Below, piece by piece: positions 16,798 to 24,607 of a stretch of 64,000 bases of DNA. Made by a program: the position numbers and the translations under genes. Under the pieces are notes generated by a model. It saw only the letters and a program-made list of their open reading frames with translations. It did not search any database and was not told the origin of the DNA. Positions within the stretch are counted from its first letter, which is position 1; every line of letters begins with the position of its first letter. The stretch spans positions 62,001-126,000 of the forward strand of contig JBKQHQ010000121.1 in the NCBI GenBank assembly GCA_052148715.1, read 5' to 3'. The DNA comes from JBKQHQ01 sp052148715 (GTDB taxonomy: Bacteria; Pseudomonadota; Alphaproteobacteria; Rhizobiales; Xanthobacteraceae).

Positions 16798-17007
16798 ATG
16801 TCTGAAGATCAGGACGGCGAGTTCGCCTACAGCGTTCGGCAACAAACCTATCGGAGCGGGACCACCGTCTGGCGATGGGAAGTGCGTCACCGCGACACCG
16901 GTAATGTTTTGGATGCCGGAACTTCGCTCCGGTCACACGATGCCGCCAGGACGGCGGCCAAGGACGCCATATTCTTTGCCACTCAGGCTCGCCGATGGGT
17001 GCATTAG
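16798..17007 (+). CDS. Small hypothetical protein
   Basis: 69 residues (starting MSEDQDGEFAYSV). Composition is protein-like: a beta-rich centre (TTVWRWEVRHRDTGNVLDAG) built on a charged N-terminus and an alanine-rich C-terminal helix. It recalls small alphaproteobacterial proteins that resemble a single dsRBD-like fold, but I cannot name a family. The Shine-Dalgarno is weak. No neighbour within 250 nt is on the same strand. It may be a real gene of unknown function or a chance open frame. Confidence 0.45.
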   Translation: MSEDQDGEFAYSVRQQTYRSGTTVWRWEVRHRDTGNVLDAGTSLRSHDAARTAAKDAIFFATQARRWVH

Positions 17008-17298
17008 GATCCCGGCAGCCATCGGCCGGCTCCGCGCCATTGCGCTAGCCACCGCGACGCGCTCGGACGCGCCGCCGGATCTCCCCGCCTTGGAGAGTTT
17101 GTGCCGTCCTACTCGGCAATGGTTGGTATGGCGTTTGCGATATGAAGGCGCGCCTCGCACGCTTAGGCGGGAGCCCCGGTCGATGACACCCGCCGAATTC
17201 GGAAGATCTGTCCGAGCCGAGAAACGGGGCAAGGTTATCAAGCTCGCGGCCAGCAAACCGGACTGAGCCGGGTCACCGCGCGCTGGTGAGGCAAATTG

Positions 17299-17817
17299 AT
17301 GCGCAAAGACGGGCACCCGATCTACGGCAGACCTGGTCACCTCATACGGCGTTTACAGCAAATTGCCGTTGCGATCTTCATGACCGAGACCAAAAGCTTT
17401 AACATCACACCGGTGCAGTACTCCGCGCTCTTAGCCGTCGAGATGCATCCGGGGATAGATCAAACAACGTTGGTGAATATCATTGCTTACGACCGTTCGA
17501 CGATCGGAAACGTGGTCGGTCGGCTAGAGAGCAAGAATTGGATCAAACGAGCTCCCGGGTCGCGCGATCGCCGCAGCAAGCGGCTCACGATTACGCCGCA
17601 AGGTCGCGAGGTGCTCCGCGCGATCGACTCGACAGTGGACCGTGCACAGGCGCTCATTCTCGCTCCGCTCAAGTCGGCCGAGCGTCCCGTTTTCATCGAC
17701 ATGCTCGAGCGTCTCGTGAGACTCAACAACGCTCGGAGCCGAGCGCCCATGGGGCCGCCGCTTCCAGCCGCCAGCCAGCCCAAAAGAGCCCGCGGCCTAG
17801 CGCAATCCAAACGTTGA
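17299..17817 (+). CDS. MarR-family transcriptional regulator
   Basis: 172 residues from the ATG at 17299 (a TTG lies directly before it). The winged helix is clear: ITPVQYSALLAVEMHPGIDQ, then recognition helix DRSTIGNVVGRLESKNWIKR (about 66-86) and wing APGSRDRRSKRLTITPQG. Helices on both sides form the dimer interface. MarR proteins are usually repressors released by a small aromatic or carboxylate ligand. The gene directly precedes, on the same strand, the pair of MetE-like genes, with two matching palindromes in the 179-nt gap, so it probably controls them. The basic tail (PKRARGLAQSKR) is longer than usual. Confidence 0.9.
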   Translation: MRKDGHPIYGRPGHLIRRLQQIAVAIFMTETKSFNITPVQYSALLAVEMHPGIDQTTLVNIIAYDRSTIGNVVGRLESKNWIKRAPGSRDRRSKRLTITPQGREVLRAIDSTVDRAQALILAPLKSAERPVFIDMLERLVRLNNARSRAPMGPPLPAASQPKRARGLAQSKR

Positions 17818-17832
17818 CTCCGCTCGGAACGA

Positions 17833-17867
17833 TCAGTACGCTGACCATATATCGCTCAGTATGCTGA
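17833..17867 (+). promoter_or_regulatory. Tandem palindromes, candidate MarR operators
   Basis: TCAGTACGCTGA at 17833-17844 and TCAGTATGCTGA at 17856-17867, differing at one base, with 23 bp between centres (about two helical turns). Each has TCAG/CTGA arms around TAYG. They lie just after the marR stop and 130-165 nt before the MetE-like pair. A TTGACT at 17814-17819 could serve as a -35 box with the first palindrome covering the -10 region. Confidence 0.5.
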
Positions 17868-17996
17868 CTGTCGTCGATGATCCGGAGGATCGTGCGAATG
17901 CGATTTGGCAGGGACGGCGATCGGCCCCGGAGAGTATGATCCGACGACGCGCGCCGGCTGGTTCACAAGATAAATTCCGCCGAGGGAGGAACGGGC

Positions 17997-19220
17997 ATGC
18001 AAGGCAGCAAGGATCGGATTCTCACCACCCATGCCGGGAGCCTCTCGCGGCCTGGGAATCTCATCGCTATGAACCGGGCGCGCGCTGTAGGAGAGAGTAA
18101 AGACGAAGCCGCTTATGCGGATTGTCTCGCCTCAGCCGTTGCCGAAGTTGTGCGCAAGCAGCGCGAACTCGGCGTCGATATTCCCGATGATGGCGAGTTC
18201 GGCAAACCCATGGCCGCCAACTACGACTATGGCGTCTGGTGGAACTATGCCTTTGCGCGCATGGAAGGTTTCGTCCCCGCCGAGTCGGTGCAGGAATCCG
18301 CCCACAAGAAATCGAGCGTGGCCGGCCTTGCGCTCACGACCATGAAGAACCGTCGCGACTGGCAGATATTCGGCGACTTCTATCAGGACCCGGAATCGAG
18401 CGGCACACTCGTCGGCAGCGCCGCGCGGCGACCCACGCGCCGTCCCGTCTGCACGGCGCCGATCAAATACACGGGTCACGCCGCGATCCAGGCCGACATT
18501 GCAAACCTCCAAAGCGCAATGGCGGCCGCCGGTGTCGACGAAGGCTTTATGTGTTCCATTGCTCCCGGAAGCTTCGCCCGAGGAGAGGATCTCTACTACA
18601 AAACCGAGGAAGAGTTCGTCTTTGCTGCCGCCGAAGCCATGCGCGAGGAGTACAAGGCGATCGTCGACGCCGGTGTCGTGCTGCAGATCGACGATCCCAG
18701 CCTGCCGGACAACTGGGATATGATCAATCCCGAGCCGCCGCTCGGTGAATTCAAAAAATTCGAGCGCGTCCGCATCGAGGCGCTAAATCACGCACTGCGG
18801 GACTTGCCTGCCGACCGCATCCGCTTCCACATATGCTGGGGAAGCTGGCACGGTCCGCACACCACCGACATTCCGTTGCAGGATATCATCGATCTGGTGC
18901 TGAGCGTCAATGCGGGCGCCTACTCCGTGGAAGCCGGCAATGTCCGTCATGAGCACGAGTGGCGGGTCTGGGAAGGTCAGAGGCTTCCGGAAGGCAAGCT
19001 GCTGATCCCCGGCGTCGTCAGTCACGCGACCAACATTGTGGAGCATCCCCAAGTGGTCGCCGACCGCATCGTGCGCTATGCGCGCGTGGTCGGCCGCGAG
19101 AACGTCATCGCCGGAACGGACTGCGGGTTGGGCGGGCGCATTCACCCGCAGATCGCATGGGCGAAGCTGGCCGCATTGACCGAGGGTGCCAGGCTCGCCA
19201 CCAGCGAGCTTTGGCGATAG
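17997..19220 (+). CDS. MetE-like cobalamin-independent methyltransferase, catalytic domain only (paralogue 1)
   Basis: 407 residues; GGGAGGA lies 6 nt before the ATG. Only the C-terminal barrel of MetE (COG0620) is present. Zinc ligands are all found: H278 and C280 (RFHICWGS), E312 (SVEAGNVRHEHE) and C376 (GTDCGLGG). The N-terminal TTHAGSLSRP loop and the acidic substrate site IDDPSLPD are also kept. Full MetE has a second barrel and is about 750 residues, so this is not standard methionine synthase; such short forms move methyl groups among thiols or corrinoid or small-molecule donors and are usually unassigned. The next gene, 24 nt downstream, is a paralogue. Probably regulated by the upstream MarR protein. 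Confidence 0.85.
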   Translation: MQGSKDRILTTHAGSLSRPGNLIAMNRARAVGESKDEAAYADCLASAVAEVVRKQRELGVDIPDDGEFGKPMAANYDYGVWWNYAFARMEGFVPAESVQESAHKKSSVAGLALTTMKNRRDWQIFGDFYQDPESSGTLVGSAARRPTRRPVCTAPIKYTGHAAIQADIANLQSAMAAAGVDEGFMCSIAPGSFARGEDLYYKTEEEFVFAAAEAMREEYKAIVDAGVVLQIDDPSLPDNWDMINPEPPLGEFKKFERVRIEALNHALRDLPADRIRFHICWGSWHGPHTTDIPLQDIIDLVLSVNAGAYSVEAGNVRHEHEWRVWEGQRLPEGKLLIPGVVSHATNIVEHPQVVADRIVRYARVVGRENVIAGTDCGLGGRIHPQIAWAKLAALTEGARLATSELWR

Positions 19221-19244
19221 TCGGCAGCGGGGAAGAAACAAACA

Positions 19245-20432
19245 ATGAAGCGAAGTGTCGATCGAATCCTAACGACCCATGTCGGCAGCCTGCCGCGGCC
19301 GAATGATCTCGTCGAGCTCTATCGGGACAATGCGCCGGATAGCAAGCTCACGCCCCGTTTGAAATCGGCGATTTCCGATGTGGTCCGCCGGCAAGCTGAC
19401 TCCGGCATCGATATCGTCAATGACGGTGAATTCAGCAAGGCCATGCGTCAAGCCGTCGATTTCGGCGCTTGGTGGTCCTACGTCTATGACCGCCTGGCGG
19501 GTTTCGAGCTGAGGCAGGAGGAGGCCAAAAAGGGCCGCGCAGCGTGGACCTTCGGCAGCCGGGAACGTAAGGAATTCTCCGAGTTCTACGCCGAGGAAGC
19601 CGGCATGGGGAGCGCCGGCCAAGGGGGTACCAGCAGTGCACGCATGTACGGCCTCACGTGCACCGCCCCGGTCAAGTATACCGGTCAAGCCGTCATTCAG
19701 CGCGATATTCAGGACCTGGCTTCCGCCGTTCGCGGCGCGCGCGTCGAAGAAGCTTTCATGACCGCGGTGTCGCCCGCGACGCTGCAAATCCTGCCGAATG
19801 AATACTACAAGAGTCCCGAGGACTATACGTGGGCGCTGGCGGAGGCCATCCGCGAAGAGTACAAGGCCATCGTCGAGGCTGGTTTCATCCTACAGATCGA
19901 CGATCCGGCCTTGGTCGACATCTACGATTGGTGGTTCTCGCTCAACGACGATTTGGCCGGCTATCGAAAGTGGGCCGAGTTCCAGGTCGAGGCAGTGAAC
20001 CACGCCTTGCAGGGTATTCCCGAGGATCGCGTCCGCTTCCACATCTGCTGGGGCAGCTGGCATGGGCCCCATGAGGGCGACGTTCCACTGAAGGACATCG
20101 TTGACTTGCTGATCAAGGTGAAAGCGCAGGCCTATTCGGTCGAGGCAGGCAACGTGCGCCACGAGCACGAGTGGAAGGTCTGGCGGGGCACGAAGCTTCC
20201 GCAAGGCAAGATTCTAATTCCTGGCGTCGTCAGCCACGCCACCAACGTCGTGGAGCATCCCGAGCTCGTCGCCGATCGAATTGTTCGCTTGGCTCAAATC
20301 GTCGGGCGGGAAAACGTGATCGCGGGAACAGACTGCGGATTGGGCGGGCGCGTCCACCCACAGATCGCCTGGGCGAAGCTTGCCGCCTTGACCGAGGGTG
20401 CCAGGCTCGCCAGCAGTGAGCTTTGGCCATAA
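19245..20432 (+). CDS. MetE-like cobalamin-independent methyltransferase, catalytic domain only (paralogue 2)
   Basis: 395 residues, starting 24 nt after paralogue 1. Zinc ligands H266, C268, E300 and C364 match those of its partner, as do the TTHVGSLPRP loop and IDDPALVD acidic site. Differences cluster between residues 85 and 135, where this protein has a glycine-rich AEEAGMGSAGQGGTSS insert and the partner has a basic segment, so substrate or partner recognition may differ. The last 30 codons are nearly identical to those of paralogue 1 at DNA level, pointing to gene conversion. The two may form a heterodimer. Confidence 0.85.
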   Translation: MKRSVDRILTTHVGSLPRPNDLVELYRDNAPDSKLTPRLKSAISDVVRRQADSGIDIVNDGEFSKAMRQAVDFGAWWSYVYDRLAGFELRQEEAKKGRAAWTFGSRERKEFSEFYAEEAGMGSAGQGGTSSARMYGLTCTAPVKYTGQAVIQRDIQDLASAVRGARVEEAFMTAVSPATLQILPNEYYKSPEDYTWALAEAIREEYKAIVEAGFILQIDDPALVDIYDWWFSLNDDLAGYRKWAEFQVEAVNHALQGIPEDRVRFHICWGSWHGPHEGDVPLKDIVDLLIKVKAQAYSVEAGNVRHEHEWKVWRGTKLPQGKILIPGVVSHATNVVEHPELVADRIVRLAQIVGRENVIAGTDCGLGGRVHPQIAWAKLAALTEGARLASSELWP

Positions 20433-20491
20433 TCTGCGGCGTTCAAACAATCTCGGCGCCGCGCCGAGAGGCCTATACAGGGGGAATAACC

Positions 20492-20596
20492 ATACGGAAG
20501 GCAATTCTCGTAATTCTCTGTTTCGCACTGCTGCAGGTTATTGCGCTTTCGGCGAACGCACAGCAGGTGCATTGGCCCCTCCGGCGAGCAAGTTGA
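20492..20596 (+). pseudogene. Remnant of a secreted-protein gene (signal peptide only)
   Basis: A frame starting at ATA (20492-20494) reads IRKAILVILCFALLQVIA then LSANAQQVHW and stops at TGA (20594-20596). Positive residues, an 16-residue hydrophobic core and an ANA-QQ cleavage site are textbook signal-peptide features, and AGGGGGA precedes it by a proper distance. ATA may be a decayed ATG. No mature domain follows in any frame, so this looks like the stump of a gene, possibly a Bug-type or other periplasmic receptor. Confidence 0.5.
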
Positions 20597-20717
20597 GTCC
20601 GCGGTACCCCGAAAGCCACCTGATTTTTGCGCTGCAGCGAATGGCTGAGTCGTGCCACCGGCAGACGATGTCGCAGAGTTTAGGCGTGCTACAGTGAGAC
20701 CATCTCTAGGAAGGAAC

Positions 20718-21386
20718 ATGAATCCGGGCAACGCGCGGATGGAACAGTTCGGGGCGCTGGTGCGGACGATCGTTTCCGGGGAAGTCGAGGCTGCCAAGAA
20801 AATCCTTCGTGCTTCGCCACATCTGGCGAAAGAACGTGCCGTTTACGGAGCGACTCGCCAGACCGCCGGAGAAACTTTTTACAACGAGATACTTCATTAC
20901 CTGTATGAGGGGGATACCGCTCTGCACATGGCAGCGGCGGCCTACCAAGAGCAGATTGCGGCGGAGTTGATCGCCGGAGGCGCCGACGTCCGTGCAAAAA
21001 ACCGGCGCGGCGCGGAACCCATTCACTACGCCGCTGACGGCGTGCCTGGCTCACCCGCTTGGAATCCAGCTGCGCAGGCAGCGACTATCGAATGCCTCAT
21101 CGCGGCAGGTGCGGACCCCAACGTTACGGACAAGAGCGGTGTCGCGCCGTTGCACCGTGCCATCCGCACCCGTTGTGCTGCCGCCGTGAAGGCTCTCCTC
21201 GATAGCGGTGCCGATGCGCGTGCCGCGAACCGGAAAGGCTCAATGCCGATCCTCCTTGCAACGCAGAACACCGGCCGCGGCGGCACCGGATCAGTAGCGG
21301 CAAAGGCGCAACAGGCAGAGATACTGCGCCTACTCAGAGAGCATGGAGCGATGTCTCTTGTGGGCCGGGAAGAGACAACGGCTTAA
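20718..21386 (+). CDS. Ankyrin-repeat protein
   Basis: 222 residues from MNPGNARMEQFG with AGGAAGGA 3-10 nt upstream. About four ankyrin repeats are visible: an N-terminal cap (VSGEVEAAKKILRASPHLAKE), GDTALHMAAAAYQEQIAAEL, GAEPIHYAADG...IECLIAAGADPN, GVAPLHRAIRTRCAAAVKAL and NRKGSMPILLATQNTG. No signal peptide, so it is probably cytoplasmic and mediates protein binding. No enzymatic domain is present. Its TAA overlaps the TAA of the convergent VOC gene by two bases. Function cannot be assigned. Confidence 0.83.
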   Translation: MNPGNARMEQFGALVRTIVSGEVEAAKKILRASPHLAKERAVYGATRQTAGETFYNEILHYLYEGDTALHMAAAAYQEQIAAELIAGGADVRAKNRRGAEPIHYAADGVPGSPAWNPAAQAATIECLIAAGADPNVTDKSGVAPLHRAIRTRCAAAVKALLDSGADARAANRKGSMPILLATQNTGRGGTGSVAAKAQQAEILRLLREHGAMSLVGREETTA

Positions 21387-21745
21387 CCCTCCTGTATGAA
21401 TCGAATCTTGTTACCATCAGGATCGTCAACATACATTTCCCGATTGCCCCAGGTTTGGTCCACCGGTTCGAGTGAGATTTGGGCGCCCCTTCCAACCAGT
21501 TCGGTGTGCAGAGCGTCAACATCTTCGACTAAAAAACCGGCGACTGCACCCGAAATGCCGTCTCCCGGAAAGGAGGAAACGTGAAGCTTCACCCCATCCC
21601 GTATCAGGCCCATGTAGCAAGGGTCCGGCTTCGCATCGTCGATGCGATAGGCGAATGTGCGGCGAAAACCAAGGTGTTCGCAGTAGAACTCCTCAGCACG
21701 CTCCGCACTGGAAATGTGGAGGACTGGAATCGCAACCTTCAACAT
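21383..21745 (-). CDS. VOC-superfamily protein (glyoxalase/bleomycin-resistance type)
   Basis: 120 residues forming one full vicinal-oxygen-chelate domain: VAIPVLHISSAERAEEFYCE at the start, a middle LHVSSF strand, and the final ...MYVDDPDGNKIRFIQ. H10, H55 and E117-type metal positions are hard to fix without alignment. The sequence resembles the bleomycin-resistance branch more than glyoxalase I. Substrate unknown; drug binding, fosfomycin-type transfer or isomerisation are all possible. It is convergent with and overlaps the ankyrin gene, and has no operon partner. Confidence 0.82.
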   Translation of the reverse strand: MLKVAIPVLHISSAERAEEFYCEHLGFRRTFAYRIDDAKPDPCYMGLIRDGVKLHVSSFPGDGISGAVAGFLVEDVDALHTELVGRGAQISLEPVDQTWGNREMYVDDPDGNKIRFIQEG

Positions 21746-21956
21746 CGCCCCTCCGCTACTTAACGCTTGCGCGCCGAACGGTCATGTCTGCATGCGGCCG
21801 CCGAACATCAGTGGCTCGGTTCCGACGCCGCGTTTATCAGGATCATCTACAGCCATCGCCCTCTCGCACCGGCAACCGGCAGCGGCAGGAATGCTCTGGA
21901 ACCGCACCCAAATTGGCCCTGCCGGCCGAGGGGGGACCATGTGCCAGAAGCGGCTG

Positions 21957-23186
21957 TCAAAGCAAGGCGGCGAGCCGCGCTATCCCCGCATCGATCTCCT
22001 CAATGGTGGGTAACGAATATGAGAGCCTGATTGTATTCGAGCCGCTTCCATCGTGATGGAACGCTTTTCCCGGAACGAAAGCAACCTTTGCCTCTTCGAC
22101 AGCTCGCTCAAGAAGCGTCGCGCCGTCTACGCCTTCTGGCAATGTGAGCCAGGTGAAGAAGCCCCCTTCGGGCCTGGTCCAAGTGACATTGCGCGGCATG
22201 TGGGCCGAAAGCGCTCGAAGCATCGCATCGCGCTTCTTGCGGTAGTGCAGACATGCGGCTGCGATCATTGAATCCAGGTGATCGGACGCCAATTGATGGA
22301 CGACCATCTGGTTGATAATCGAGACATTGAGATCGCTGGCTTGCTTGATCAGAACGAGACGCCGGATGATGGCGCGTGAGGCGCAGACCCAACCAATGCG
22401 CAACCCAGGAGCAACGGTCTTTGAGAACGTTCCGAGATAGATAACCCGAGAGGCGTCCAAACTTCCTGCTTGTTCAACATCAAGCGCTTGTATCGAAGGT
22501 TGGTCCGATCCATCGAGCCGCAGAGCGCTATAAGCCGAATCCTCGATTACCGGGATATCCAGCTCGCGTGACAGGGCGAGCGTACGGCGCCGTGCGTCGA
22601 GCGACAGCGTTTCCCCCGTCGGGTTTGCAAAATCGGGCACGAGATAACAAAATTTGACCTTGGCACCTGGCTCTGAAACGGACGCGGCCTCGCGATACGA
22701 CTGAGGCGTGCGGTTGCCTCGCTCCGGATTAATCACGTCGTAGCGTGGCTCGTATGCCGAAAATGCCTGCAGCGCTCCGAGATAAGTCGGAACGGTTGCC
22801 AGAGCGGTGTCTCCGGGCGTCAGAAGCAATTTTCCAAGGAAATCCAGCGCCTGTTGCGAGCCCGTGGTGATCACGATGTTCTCCGGCGTGGCCGGGACAC
22901 CTTGCGCCGTCATGCGGCGCGCGATCCACTTCGTGAGCGGCCCGTAGCCCTCGCTCACGGAGTATTGCAGCGCAACGCCGGTGGACTCAGGCGTCGCAAG
23001 GGCAGCAACGTAGGCCTTCGCGGCGGCCTGACCGGGAAAGAGCTTGGGATCAGGGATGCCTCCGGCGAACGATATGATCCCCGGCCTCTCTAGAATCTTG
23101 AGGAGTTCGCGGATCTCAGAGGTCCTCATGCGCTCGGATCGGCGCGCGTATGCCGGTTCCCACGCCGGATCGTCGTGATGCGTCAT
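21957..23186 (-). CDS. PLP-dependent aminotransferase, fold type I (2-aminoadipate/aromatic type)
   Basis: 409 residues from MTHHDDPAWEP; six codons upstream are open but lack a better start. It matches the AAT class I/II group related to LysN/2-aminoadipate aminotransferase and stand-alone relatives of MocR: ISFAGGIPDPKLFP near the N-terminus, TTGSQQALDF phosphate-binding segment, D(F)ANPTGE, IEDSAYS, and Schiff-base lysine K256 in GTFSKTVAPGLRIGW. There is no GntR domain. Amino donor specificity is not readable. The start lies 56 nt from the divergent solute-binding protein gene, so a shared control region and amino-acid catabolism are plausible. Confidence 0.88.
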   Translation of the reverse strand: MTHHDDPAWEPAYARRSERMRTSEIRELLKILERPGIISFAGGIPDPKLFPGQAAAKAYVAALATPESTGVALQYSVSEGYGPLTKWIARRMTAQGVPATPENIVITTGSQQALDFLGKLLLTPGDTALATVPTYLGALQAFSAYEPRYDVINPERGNRTPQSYREAASVSEPGAKVKFCYLVPDFANPTGETLSLDARRRTLALSRELDIPVIEDSAYSALRLDGSDQPSIQALDVEQAGSLDASRVIYLGTFSKTVAPGLRIGWVCASRAIIRRLVLIKQASDLNVSIINQMVVHQLASDHLDSMIAAACLHYRKKRDAMLRALSAHMPRNVTWTRPEGGFFTWLTLPEGVDGATLLERAVEEAKVAFVPGKAFHHDGSGSNTIRLSYSLPTIEEIDAGIARLAALL

Positions 23187-23242
23187 AATTGGCTCTCCGC
23201 CCAACTCGGAGACAATACGACAGCATTATTGACCTATTTGCA

Positions 23243-23950
23243 ATGGGGTCACCGCTAAACCCCCGATCTCCCAGGGCGTATCCCACGATTACCAGAGAGC
23301 GCATCATCTCGACCGTGGCTCTGGGTATCGCTGCGGAGCTTGCGGGTGGCCAGTTGTTGTGCGCCCAGCAATCATCCGACCCACGCGTCGCGAATTTTAT
23401 CAAGGTCGGGAGGGTGCGTGCAGCCTTCGGCATGAACCCGGTCATGGCGGTCAAGGACCCAGCAACGGGCCAGTTGCGTGGACCCGCATTGGATCTGGCG
23501 CGCGCTCTTGCCACGCGCATCGGGGTCGAACTGGTATCCGTCGAATACCCCAGTCCAGGCCTCGTTCTCCAAGGCATCGAGACGAACGCCTGGGACTTGA
23601 CGTTTCTCGTTATTGACCGGGGCCGTACCGGCATCGCGGATTTTTCTCCGCCCTATATGCAAAGCGACTTCACCTATTTGGTGCCGAACGGCTCCCCGAC
23701 AAATCGCGTCGCTGGCGCGGACCGGCCACAAGCCCGCATAGCGGTCGTGCGGGACGACGCGTCCGACCTTCTTCTGACTCGACTGTTGAAGCAGGCCGAA
23801 CTGGTGCGTGCCGACGACATAAATGCCGCTGTGGACTTCCTACGCGCTGGGCAAGTCCAGGCGGTGGCAGCGCCCAGACCCGTGCTCTTCGCAGAATCGG
23901 CAAAGCTCGGTAGCGTTCGCGTGCTGGACGACGGCTTCGCACGGATATAA
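23243..23950 (+). CDS. Periplasmic solute-binding protein, family 3, apparently C-terminally truncated
   Basis: 235 residues from MGSPLNPRS, with a hydrophobic export segment IISTVALGIAAELAGG at about 20-35. The PBPb fold is recognisable: KVGRVRAAFGMNPV, GPALDLARALATRIG, WDLTFLVIDRGRTGIADFSPPY, ARIAVVRDDASDLLL and RVLDDGFARI. Related receptors continue another 35-45 residues (a VPKG...YVxEFVEEAKASG segment) before stopping, whereas this frame stops right after FARI. The metal-resistance cassette begins 22 nt later, so a recombination junction near 23950 probably cut the gene. It may be non-functional. Divergent from the aminotransferase gene. Confidence 0.7.
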   Translation: MGSPLNPRSPRAYPTITRERIISTVALGIAAELAGGQLLCAQQSSDPRVANFIKVGRVRAAFGMNPVMAVKDPATGQLRGPALDLARALATRIGVELVSVEYPSPGLVLQGIETNAWDLTFLVIDRGRTGIADFSPPYMQSDFTYLVPNGSPTNRVAGADRPQARIAVVRDDASDLLLTRLLKQAELVRADDINAAVDFLRAGQVQAVAAPRPVLFAESAKLGSVRVLDDGFARI

Positions 23951-23971
23951 CAAACCTATTTTGAGGGGTGT

Positions 23972-24193
23972 ATGGACCAAAGAGAAAACGTGGCGCGGGT
24001 CTATCTTTGTCCCATGCATTCCGATGTCCGTCAGGCTGCTCCTGGCAAGTGCCCAAAATGCGGCATGGATTTACTGCCTGAAGGTACTCGGTTCGCTCTA
24101 TTCCGACACATGATCAGTAGCCCGTTGCACCTCATCATCATGGCGGCACTGATGGTGGCGATTATGGCAGCGACCATGATCATGATGCGCTGA
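23972..24193 (+). CDS. Small membrane protein with heavy-metal-binding (HMBD) motif
   Basis: 73 residues; GAGGGG 6 nt upstream of ATG. The N-terminal half carries the heavy-metal-binding-domain signature YLCPMHSDVRQAAPGKCPKC then GMDLLP, as found at the front of copper/silver efflux proteins (CusB, CopA-like). The C-terminal half is a single, methionine-rich transmembrane helix (about 48-72, IIMAALMVAIMAATMIMM). It may present Cu or Ag at the membrane. Such short stand-alone forms are common beside metal-resistance genes. It starts 22 nt after the truncated receptor. Confidence 0.83.
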   Translation: MDQRENVARVYLCPMHSDVRQAAPGKCPKCGMDLLPEGTRFALFRHMISSPLHLIIMAALMVAIMAATMIMMR

Positions 24194-24214
24194 CAGCCGC
24201 ATAGGAGCGCTCGG

Positions 24215-24598
24215 ATGCCCATGAAACACGCAGTGGTCGTCGTCACCTTCGCGCTGCTGGGGTGGGGGCTTTGCGCCGCGTCGATCGGGATTGGTTTCAG
24301 TGTCACCAGCCAAACCATGGCCCTCATCGTGCACGCGATCGTGGCACCGGTCGTCTTCGCAGGATTGAGCTGGGTCTATTTCACGCATTTCGCGTACACG
24401 ACGCCGCTGGTCACGGCGGCGTTGTTCCTGGCCGTGGTCGCGGTGCTCGACTTGTTCGTGGTGGCCCTCTTGATCCTGCGGAGCTTTACGATGTTCGGAA
24501 GTATCCTCGGGACCTGGCTCCCCTTTGGCCTGATCTTCGCCGCCACCTGGGCGACCGGCCTCGCCGCCAGCCGGCAGGGCGCGACGGCCCATCCCTGA
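24215..24598 (+). CDS. Four-helix integral membrane protein of unknown function
   Basis: 127 residues, mostly hydrophobic, with about four transmembrane helices (7-28, 33-55, 62-90, 96-117). TSQTMALIVHAIVAPVVFAG and FTHFAYTTPLVTAALF give it a distinct look, and I recall similar proteins beside arsenic or mercury determinants, but I know no assigned function. Start ATG follows AGGAGCGC. It is 21 nt after the HMBD protein on the same strand, probably the same transcript, and convergent with the ars operon (10 nt between stops). Confidence 0.75.
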   Translation: MPMKHAVVVVTFALLGWGLCAASIGIGFSVTSQTMALIVHAIVAPVVFAGLSWVYFTHFAYTTPLVTAALFLAVVAVLDLFVVALLILRSFTMFGSILGTWLPFGLIFAATWATGLAASRQGATAHP

Positions 24599-24607
24599 AT
24601 GCGGAGC

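Noticed and set aside
16748..17266. 172-codon frame overlapping the small hypothetical protein gene
   Set aside because: Composition is Arg/Pro-rich without domains, and the shorter overlapping frame is more protein-like. The tail after 17010 was considered as a separate gene but has no start signal.
17814..17851. Canonical sigma-70 promoter with TTGACT and CATATA
   Set aside because: The spacing of 26 nt is too long; only a weak -10 at 17837-17842 has correct spacing, so no firm promoter is called.
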